DNA of 64,000 nt from Paenibacillus_F chitinolyticus_A (GTDB taxonomy: Bacteria > Bacillota > Bacilli > Paenibacillales > NBRC-103111), in NCBI RefSeq assembly GCF_045038035.1, contig NZ_CP173427.1, forward strand, positions 372,001 to 436,000. The letters are read 5' to 3'. A program made the translations under genes and the position numbers. The notes below the pieces were generated by a model, which saw only the letters and a list, made by a program, of their open reading frames with translations, did no database searches and was not told the DNA's origin. Each line of letters starts with the position of its first letter. The first letter of the stretch is position 1. Below are positions 57,532 to 64,000 of this stretch, piece after piece.

Positions 57532-57720
57532 TATAAAGGAGGGAAATGACACCTTACCTAACCGGGTCTTTTTTTAGGCAGCGCACACGAAAAGCCGCAG
57601 CTTAACCGGACTACATAAGACGAAGGGTTCAAGGGAATGAGAGAACAAAGGCAGCCGGCTGCGGGGCGCGGGGATTCTTGTACTCTCGATAAAATGATTG
57701 ATAAAGGAAGGGTGTATGGG

Positions 57721-59394
57721 ATGAGTTTGAAGAACCAAAGCTTGAAAAAAGCGGCCCTGCAGCTGCTCGGTTTCATTCTGGTAATGACGACAGTTCTGGG
57801 CTGGGGACCGGCCAAGGCCGGTGCTGCTGTTGCCGGTGATTTTCAAGCATCGGTGATGGGACCGCTGACGAAGGTTACGGACTGGAACTCCTTCAAGAAC
57901 CAGCTTCGCACGTTAAAAAGCAACGGAGTATACGCCGTCACGACCGATGTCTGGTGGGGGATGGTGGAAAGCGCCGGGGATAACCAATTCGACTGGAGCT
58001 ATTACAAGACGTACGCGGATGCCGTGCGGGAAGCGGGGCTAAAGTGGGTTCCGATCTTGTCCACGCACAAATGCGGCGGCAATGTCGGGGACGACTGTAA
58101 CATTCCGCTGCCGAACTGGCTGTGGGCTAAAGGAACGGCGGATCAGATGCAGTTCAAAAGCGAAACCGGTTATGTAAACAACGAAGCCGTGTCGCCTTTC
58201 TGGAGCGGGCTGGGCACTCAGTACAGCGAGCTTTACGCTTCTTTTGCGGCTAATTTCGCTTCCTATAAGGGTATTATTCCGAAGATTTATTTAAGCGGAG
58301 GCCCGTCCGGGGAATTGAGATTTCCCTCTTACTATCCGGCTGCCGGATGGAGCTACCCGTCCCGGGGCAAGTTCCAGGCTTACACGGATACCGCGAAGCA
58401 GGCGTTCCGCACGGCCATGACGGCCAAATACGGATCGCTCGGCGGAATCAACAGCGCATGGGGCCTGAGCCTGACTTCGGTCGATCAGATCAGTCCTCCT
58501 AATGACGGAGACGGCTTCTACACGAACGGAGGCTACAAGACCGCTTACGGTAAAGATTTTCTGTCCTGGTACCAAAGCGTGCTGGAAAATCATCTGGGCG
58601 TAATCGGCAGTGCCGCGCACAAAAATTTCGATTCCGTATTCGGCGTGCCGATCGGAGCCAAGGTATCCGGCGTCCACTGGCAGATGACGAATCCGTCCAT
58701 GCCGCACAGCGCGGAGCAGGCTGCCGGTTATTACGATTACAACCGTCTGCTGCAAAAGTTTAAGGACAGCAATCTGGATCTGACGTTCACCTGCCTGGAG
58801 ATGTTCGACAGCGGAAGCGCGCCGAATTACTCCATGCCCTCTACCCTTGTCGATACCGTAGCGGGTATCGCGAACGCCAAAGGCGTCCGCCTCAACGGGG
58901 AAAATGCGCTACCGGCTTCGGGAACGGCCGCTTTCCAGAAGATCGAGGAGAAGCTGACCCGCTTCGGATTCAGCGGTTTTACGCTTCTGCGTCTGGCTAA
59001 CGTCGTGAATGCGGACGGCTCCGCAACCGGCGAGATGGCGAACTTCAAGAAGTATGTCATCAGCCATGCGGGAACGGGTTCGGGGGGCACGAACAATACC
59101 GCAACCGTGTACTACAAGAAAGGTTACTCAAGCCCGTACATCCATTACCGTCCAGCAGGAGGGACCTGGACAGCCGTACCGGGCGTAAAAATGGCCGATT
59201 CCGAAATTAGCGGCTACGCCAAAATCACAGTCAATATCGGCGCGGCGACTCAATTGGAAGCGGCTTTTAACGACGGGAACAACAACTGGGACAGCAACAG
59301 CATGAACAACTATTTCTTCGGCACCGGCACTTCCACTTACACGCCCGGCACGGGCGGAGCGGCAGGAACCGTTAAAGCCGGAGGGCCCGCTTAA
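57721..59394 (+). CDS. Secreted beta-amylase (GH14) with C-terminal starch-binding domain
   Basis: Exo-acting starch hydrolase releasing maltose. 557 residues from ATG 57721 (AAGGAAGG upstream; earlier in-frame starts would precede the signal peptide). Signal peptide residues 1-36 (cleavage after AGA). The GH14 domain (about 40-455) shows VTTDVWWGMVE, ILSTHKCGGNVGDDCNIPLP, the acid glutamate in GGPSGELRFPSY and the base glutamate in RLNGENALP. A CBM25-like domain at 465-545 (VYYKKGYSSPYIHYRP, NNNWDSNSMNNYFFG). Encoded alone between two terminators under a cre-controlled promoter. Confidence 0.94.
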   Translation: MSLKNQSLKKAALQLLGFILVMTTVLGWGPAKAGAAVAGDFQASVMGPLTKVTDWNSFKNQLRTLKSNGVYAVTTDVWWGMVESAGDNQFDWSYYKTYADAVREAGLKWVPILSTHKCGGNVGDDCNIPLPNWLWAKGTADQMQFKSETGYVNNEAVSPFWSGLGTQYSELYASFAANFASYKGIIPKIYLSGGPSGELRFPSYYPAAGWSYPSRGKFQAYTDTAKQAFRTAMTAKYGSLGGINSAWGLSLTSVDQISPPNDGDGFYTNGGYKTAYGKDFLSWYQSVLENHLGVIGSAAHKNFDSVFGVPIGAKVSGVHWQMTNPSMPHSAEQAAGYYDYNRLLQKFKDSNLDLTFTCLEMFDSGSAPNYSMPSTLVDTVAGIANAKGVRLNGENALPASGTAAFQKIEEKLTRFGFSGFTLLRLANVVNADGSATGEMANFKKYVISHAGTGSGGTNNTATVYYKKGYSSPYIHYRPAGGTWTAVPGVKMADSEISGYAKITVNIGAATQLEAAFNDGNNNWDSNSMNNYFFGTGTSTYTPGTGGAAGTVKAGGPA

Positions 59395-59463
59395 CTTCTT
59401 CCCGCGCTTACCGCAAGCAGAAAAGGGAAAAGGGAGGGAACCAACCGCCCGATGGTTTCTTCG

Positions 59464-59497
59464 AACGGCCGCCAGCCCGAAGCTGACGGCCGTTTTT
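59464..59497 (+). terminator. Terminator after the beta-amylase gene
   Basis: AACGGCCG-CCAGC and GCTGA-CGGCCGTT with loop CCGAA and a T-run. Confidence 0.9.
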
Positions 59498-59664
59498 CTG
59501 TGGAGCAGCAGGGAGCTGTAAGGCTGTAAAAGTCTATATCGGCCCGTGAAAGGAAGTGCAAAGAAAGCGTTTTATCTTTACAAAAAAATACCACTTCTCC
59601 TGACTTATCCATGGTAGAATGAGGTCGAAAGTTTAACTAGCTTCCAGCATAAAGGAGGAAATTC

Positions 59665-62600
59665 ATGAAGAAGAGATTCGCAGGGTGGAAGGCTAAGGTT
59701 TTCAAGGCTTCACTCGCTCTATCCGCGGCGCTTTCCGTGCAAGTATTGACCGATGGTTGGCAGGTGAAGGCGGAAGGTCCGGCCGATCCGGCACCCTATA
59801 TTGAAGCGAAAATCGTCAATGAGAACGCCGGTAAAAAGGTGCTTTTCGACAACACCCACGCTCAAACGGCGGGAGCCGCGGACTGGGTCATCGACGGCGG
59901 GTTCTCCGATTTCGGCAATGCTTTGGCGAATAACGGCTACTACGTGAAGGAACTCCGCAAAACGACGCCGATCACGCTGGCCGACTTAAGCGGATACGAT
60001 GTTTTTGTAGTCGCGGAAGCGAATATTCCATACAAGGCGAGCGAACAGGCGGCCATGGCGGCCTATGTGGAAGGCGGCGGAAGCATTTTCTTCGTCGGCG
60101 ACCACTACAACGCGGACCGCAACAAGAACCGCTGGGACGGCTCCGAAGTCTTCAACGGCTACCGCCGCGGCGCCTGGGACAATCCGGCAAAAGGCATGAG
60201 CGCGGAAGAAGCGGGCTCGGCGGCTATGCAGGACGTCGTCAGCTCCGACTGGCTCGGCTCCCAGTTCGGCGTCCGCTTCCGCTACAATGCGCTCGGCGAC
60301 ATTACCGCCAACAACATTGTAGCTCCGGAGCAGGCCTTCGGCATCACGAAGGGCGTATCCTCGGTAGCGATGCACGCGGGCTCCACGCTGGCTATCATCG
60401 ATCCGGCCAAGGCGAAGGGCATCGTGTATCTGCCGCAGACGAAAGCGGCTTGGGCCAACGCGGTCGATCAGGGTGTCTACAACGGCGGCGGAGTGGCGGA
60501 AGGACCGTACGTGGCCGTTGCCAAAAAAGGCGCGGGGAAAGCGGCTTTCATCGGCGATTCCTCTCCGGTCGAGGACGCCACGCCGAAGTATCTGCGCGAG
60601 GATACGGGCGCGAAGAAGACGACCTACGACGGCTTTAAAGAGGCGAATGACGGCGTGCTGCTCGTCAACACGATCAACTGGCTGGCGAAGAAAGAAAGCT
60701 ACACGAGCCTGTCCCAGGTAAGCGGCCTCCAGCTCGACCAGCCGACGGCTCTGCTGCCTTTCGAGGCTCCGGCGGCTTCGACCGAGCCTCAGCCCGAACC
60801 TTGGGCGGCGCCGAACGCGGGCTACAAGTGGTATGACCGCGGCACGTTCAAGTCCGGCTCCTTCGGCAGCGGCGGCGGCACGACGGTGCCTTCCAACCCG
60901 GCGTACAGCTTCGTCCGCCAGGCGACTTTGCCGAACGCGGCGGACTTCCAGATCCGCGTCGTGGTTGACAATCTGCCGGCGAACACGACCGTTTCGGGCT
61001 TCAGCGCCGGCGTGTATCTGGCCACGGGAGGCACGCAGGTGGCGCAGGTCCAGAATGCGGACGGCACATGGCCGGCCTCTTACGGATACAGCGCGGCTTT
61101 CAGCCTCACATCCGACAGCAAGGGCCATGCTTACAAGGATCTTACCGTCCGCATTAAGCCGGGCACGACCGGCGCGGCTAACCTCAGGCTCCGCCAGAAC
61201 GGAACCAACCTGAAGACGGAGGCCGTGTCGATCGCGAACGTGCCGGCCGAGCCGCTGCCGGATGAGCAGGGGCCGGTTCCGGCCAAGATTACCGTTGCCG
61301 AAGCGCGCGGCAAAGGCGAAGGGGCTCTGGTGACGCTGGAAGGCGTCGTTACGACAGAGCCGGGCATCTTCGGCGGCCAGTCCTTCTACCTGCAGGACGC
61401 AACCGGCGGTATTTATGTGTACCAGAACCTCGGCGGATTTCACGCCGGGGATGTAGTGAAGGTGACGGCCTCTACGGCCGTCTACAATTCGGAACTGGAA
61501 TTAACCGATCCGGTCGAAGTCGCCAAAACGGGCGCTTCGGCCGTTCCTGCGCCCGTGAAGGCCGATGCCGTCACGGCCGGCAACCAGGGACAGCTCATCG
61601 AGCTGAGCGGAGTGACAATCGGCGCTGTCAAAAGCGCGGTGCCGGAGGGCTCCTTCGAGTTTGACGCCGTCAAAGGAGACGTGGTGAACCACATCCGCGT
61701 AGACGCGCGCACGGGGCTTACGCTGGCTGCTTTCCCGTATAAAGAAGGACAAACCGTTAACATCCGCGGCGCGGCGGCGATTTTCAAAGGCGCGTTCCAG
61801 CTGAAGCCGAGAGGACTGTCCGATTTCACGGCACAGGCGGATACGACGGCTCCGGTAACGGAAGCCGCTCTTTCGGAAACGGCCAACGCGGAGGGCTGGT
61901 TTAACAAGAACGTGACCGTTACCTTAACGGCCCGCGATAACGAAGGGGCTGCCGTTCTGACGCAGTACGATATCAACGGCGGCGAGGCGAAAGGCTATTC
62001 GGAGCCGTTCACCGTCGAAACCGAAGGAACGAACATCGTCCGTTACTATTCCACGGATGCTGCAGGCAACAAGGAGGAAGCCCAAACCCTTAGCATCAAG
62101 CTGGACAAAACGGCCCCGGCCGCGTCCCTGACGCTGAACGGACAAGCTGTCTCCGATGTGACGGACAAGGATTCTTTAACCTTCCGTCTGCTGAGTACGG
62201 ATGCGGGGTCGGGAATTGCGGACCGTAAGCTAATCCTGGACGGGAAGGAAATTGCCGACGGCGAGACGCTGAAAGCGGGCGAGCTGGCTGTCGGCACGCA
62301 TACCGTGCAGTACCGCGTGACGGATCTTGCCGGCAATACGGCGGCGGACACGTTCGGCTTCAACGTAAAGGCGAGCCTGACGCTTAGCAAGGTAGAGCTT
62401 ACTTCCGGTAAAACCGTTCTGAAGCCCGGTGAAACGACCGACCTCCGAGTGAGCGGCACATGGAGCAACGGCACCGCAGCCGATTTAACCGTGGCGGAAG
62501 TCGTTTACCGCAGCAGCAATGAAGCGGCGGTTACGGTAAACGCGCAGGGAAGGCTTACGGCCGTCGGCGAAGGAACCGCGGATCTGACGGCTTCCGTAAC

Positions 62601-63240
62601 GCTGGACGGCGTCACCGTCGTGTCGGGCGCGGTTACCGTTACGTCCGCCAAGCCTTTGGCAACGGGTGTTCCGGGCAAGCCGGTGCTGTCCTCGAACAAT
62701 GGCTATGACGGCCTCAAAGGCGGCAGCTTTACCGTTACGATGAATATGTGGTGGGGCGCCAACGGCTCCGTGTACAAGCTGTACGAGAACGGCGTGCTGA
62801 TCAGCACCCAGACGCTGAAGGACGCTTCACCGGCAGCTCAAACGGTCAAAACGGATATCAAAGGCAAAGCGAACGGAACGTATACGTACACGGCCGAGCT
62901 GATCAACGCTTACGGAACGACCGTAAGTTCGCCGCTCGTCGTGAACGTGACGGATGCCGCGCCGGGCAAGCCGGTTCTTTCCCAGGACAACTGGGACGGC
63001 GACGGCACCTACAAGGTGACGATGAACATGTGGTGGGGCACCAACGCTTCCGAATACCGGCTGTTTGAAAACGGTCAACTGATCGAAACGAAAGCGTTGA
63101 AAGAAGCGACTCCGGGCGCTCAGAGCGCAGTAACAAGTCTTACGGGACGGGCTCCGGGAACGTATGAGTACCGTGCCGAGCTTGTAAATGCCTCGGGTGT
63201 TGCCTCCAGCGAGAAAATTGTGGTGAAAGTAACCCGCTAG
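59665..63240 (+). CDS. Very large secreted multidomain protein (GATase-like, OB-fold, Ig-like, Big2 and repeated C-terminal modules)
   Basis: 1191 residues with a signal peptide (residues 1-36). In order: a flavodoxin/GATase-like domain of the DUF4350 type (about 55-345: VLFDNTHAQ, YDVFVVAEANIPY, GGGSIFFVGDHYN); a beta-sandwich (about 395-525); an OB-fold of the YhcR/DUF5689 kind (about 545-720: FYLQDATGGIYVYQNL); two Ig-like modules (about 725-895: TTAPVTEA, YYSTDAAGNKE); a Big2-like module (about 900-985); and two carbohydrate-binding-like repeats (990-1093 and 1094-1191: TMNMWWG in each). GATase-plus-OB pairs occur in extracellular nucleases, but no nuclease domain is seen here. AAAGGAGG site. 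Surface polymer binding is likely; the activity is unknown. Confidence 0.85.
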   Translation: MKKRFAGWKAKVFKASLALSAALSVQVLTDGWQVKAEGPADPAPYIEAKIVNENAGKKVLFDNTHAQTAGAADWVIDGGFSDFGNALANNGYYVKELRKTTPITLADLSGYDVFVVAEANIPYKASEQAAMAAYVEGGGSIFFVGDHYNADRNKNRWDGSEVFNGYRRGAWDNPAKGMSAEEAGSAAMQDVVSSDWLGSQFGVRFRYNALGDITANNIVAPEQAFGITKGVSSVAMHAGSTLAIIDPAKAKGIVYLPQTKAAWANAVDQGVYNGGGVAEGPYVAVAKKGAGKAAFIGDSSPVEDATPKYLREDTGAKKTTYDGFKEANDGVLLVNTINWLAKKESYTSLSQVSGLQLDQPTALLPFEAPAASTEPQPEPWAAPNAGYKWYDRGTFKSGSFGSGGGTTVPSNPAYSFVRQATLPNAADFQIRVVVDNLPANTTVSGFSAGVYLATGGTQVAQVQNADGTWPASYGYSAAFSLTSDSKGHAYKDLTVRIKPGTTGAANLRLRQNGTNLKTEAVSIANVPAEPLPDEQGPVPAKITVAEARGKGEGALVTLEGVVTTEPGIFGGQSFYLQDATGGIYVYQNLGGFHAGDVVKVTASTAVYNSELELTDPVEVAKTGASAVPAPVKADAVTAGNQGQLIELSGVTIGAVKSAVPEGSFEFDAVKGDVVNHIRVDARTGLTLAAFPYKEGQTVNIRGAAAIFKGAFQLKPRGLSDFTAQADTTAPVTEAALSETANAEGWFNKNVTVTLTARDNEGAAVLTQYDINGGEAKGYSEPFTVETEGTNIVRYYSTDAAGNKEEAQTLSIKLDKTAPAASLTLNGQAVSDVTDKDSLTFRLLSTDAGSGIADRKLILDGKEIADGETLKAGELAVGTHTVQYRVTDLAGNTAADTFGFNVKASLTLSKVELTSGKTVLKPGETTDLRVSGTWSNGTAADLTVAEVVYRSSNEAAVTVNAQGRLTAVGEGTADLTASVTLDGVTVVSGAVTVTSAKPLATGVPGKPVLSSNNGYDGLKGGSFTVTMNMWWGANGSVYKLYENGVLISTQTLKDASPAAQTVKTDIKGKANGTYTYTAELINAYGTTVSSPLVVNVTDAAPGKPVLSQDNWDGDGTYKVTMNMWWGTNASEYRLFENGQLIETKALKEATPGAQSAVTSLTGRAPGTYEYRAELVNASGVASSEKIVVKVTR

Positions 63241-63912
63241 ATTGCACGACTGGTTTGCTTCCTGTCCTCTGCATCCGGCCGCAAGGCTGGGAGGGATATG
63301 CCCGACTGCCGCTGTTTTTGGACAAACAAACTGCACTTATCGCAAAAGACTTCCATTTCCGCTTAAAGCGGAAGTGGAGGTCTTTCTTTTTTGAAGCTAG
63401 TTCCTGCCGGAGAAGGAGAGCAAATTCCTTCCCCAGTCCGGTGATTGCGCAGGAGAGCAGTTATACGATAAGGGTAGCGGCAGACAAAGAAAATGCACGG
63501 AGGAGCCTGAGAATCGAAGGGCGTCGGTAGACGGAAGGCGGGAGGCGGCACGCGGCACGCGGCAGAATGACGGACATTTAAGAGAGGACATCAGACCTCA
63601 AGTGTCGAGAAAAAAAGTGAATGAGCACCGTTATGCGACGCCAAGCACCGCGTACCGGGAGCCTCGTGCGGTGAGGGAGAGACGGCCGGCAGAGGCCGCC
63701 GGTAATAAGAAAAAGAAGAGGATGAAGTACGGGAGGAGCGTAGAAATCGCGAATACGGTCATACGGGCTCCCGCTATGCGGCGGTTTGCGCCGTATAACG
63801 GCGGTCGGCCACACAGAAACAACGAGCAATAGAGACGGAAGTCCGGTGAGGCCGGGGACTCCGTTTACCGGACATAACCGGCTATCCAACGCAACGGGAA
63901 GGAAGTGACGGT
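63241..63912. other. Region without recognisable genes
   Basis: About 670 bases. Apart from the terminator at 63345-63392 only short open frames occur on both strands, with no ribosome binding site or known content (for example 63602-63832 and 63578-63889). G+C-rich, purine-skewed. Confidence 0.5.
63345..63392 (+). terminator. Terminator after the large secreted protein gene
   Basis: AAAGACTTCCA with TGGAGGTCTTT outside and TTCCGCT-TAA-AGCGGAA inside, then TCTTTTTT. Confidence 0.9.
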
Positions 63913-64000
63913 ATGATCAGGACCGATAGGAGCGGGACGGATTTTAAAGCGGTGCCGTCCGCCGGATTAAAGTTTTTGGAGTTGGATATGCCTGTTCTCG
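63913..64000 (+). CDS. Start of an unidentified gene running off the window
   Basis: Open frame from ATG 63913 with AAGGAAG 7 bases upstream: MIRTDRSGTDFKAV, then PSAGLKFLELDMPVL to the last base. Only 29 residues are seen, with no recognisable motif. It may be an ordinary gene start; it needs the sequence beyond 64000. Confidence 0.45.
   Translation, partial: MIRTDRSGTDFKAVPSAGLKFLELDMPVL

Larger units (their letters stand above)
57253..57720 (+). other. Intergenic region with terminator, promoter and cre site of the beta-amylase gene
   Basis: Holds a terminator-like hairpin (57394-57427: GGCGGGA/TCCCGTC plus T-run), the TATAAT box at 57506-57511, a cre site at 57518-57531 and a leader of about 200 bases. 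A short hairpin CCTAA...TTAGG with T-run (57559-57580) sits in the leader. No gene seen. Confidence 0.6.

Noticed and set aside
59562..59575. cre site upstream of the large secreted protein
   Set aside because: AGAAAGCGTTTTAT matches only about 11 of 14 positions and lacks the conserved ends.
59986..61443. 485-codon minus-strand frame inside the large secreted protein gene
   Set aside because: Arginine-rich translation typical of the reverse of G+C-rich coding sequence; no start signals.
63578..63889. Overlapping short frames on both strands near the window end
   Set aside because: No ribosome binding sites, no similarity to known proteins, mutually overlapping.

Overview
The window is a piece of a Bacillales chromosome, most likely Paenibacillus or a close relative. 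Three things point there. The 16S gene has Paenibacillaceae-type sequence. The gene order from rpoC to pdaB follows the Bacillus subtilis ribosomal superoperon and its sporulation tail (cwlD, salA, gerD, pdaB). The sigW-rsiW-cdaA-cdaR-glmM-glmS block is the B. subtilis order, with a glmS ribozyme. Endospore genes (gerD, pdaB, cwlD, a SpoIIM-family gene) mark a spore former. No species can be named from the sequence alone.

Layout. 1-23880: 3' end of rpoC, L7Ae-like protein, rpsL-rpsG-fusA-tuf, a terminator, then the S10-spc-alpha superoperon from rpsJ to rplQ with secY, adk, map, a KOW protein and infA embedded; then truA and rplM-rpsI behind a leader hairpin. The ecfA1-ecfA2-ecfT genes that sit between rplQ and truA in B. 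subtilis are absent. 23900-30900: cysH and sat (sulfate activation and APS reduction), then cwlD, salA, gerD and pdaB (the last two on the minus strand), a SpoIIM-like membrane protein and a small unknown protein. 30868-37785: a ribosomal RNA operon of unusual order, 16S-5S-terminator-like hairpin-tRNA-Ile-tRNA-Ala-23S-5S, followed by 12 more tRNA genes and a strong terminator. 37958-49487: ppc, the ECF sigma factor sigW and its anti-sigma factor, diadenylate cyclase cdaA with its regulator cdaR, glmM, and glmS behind a glmS ribozyme that lies about 700 bases from the start codon. These genes connect cell-envelope stress, c-di-AMP and amino-sugar supply for peptidoglycan. 49500-53800: an accessory, AT-richer stretch with a 14-TMS-type MFS exporter, a zinc-ribbon protein, a PEBP-family protein, a divergent GntR/FCD regulator with three copies of a putative operator, and what looks like the 3' end of a degraded group II intron. 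53844-64000: mostly secreted or membrane proteins: a small secreted protein, a spermidine-synthase-like protein, a secreted metallophosphoesterase, a LysE-family exporter, a catabolite-regulated beta-amylase with a starch-binding domain, a very large mosaic secreted protein, and the first codons of a gene that runs off the end.

No clearly new defence or mobile system was found. The observations most worth following are the 5S copy plus terminator inside the rRNA spacer, a consensus SigW promoter placed between sigW and rsiW, the displaced glmS ribozyme, and the GntR/PEBP/zinc-ribbon module with its triple operator.
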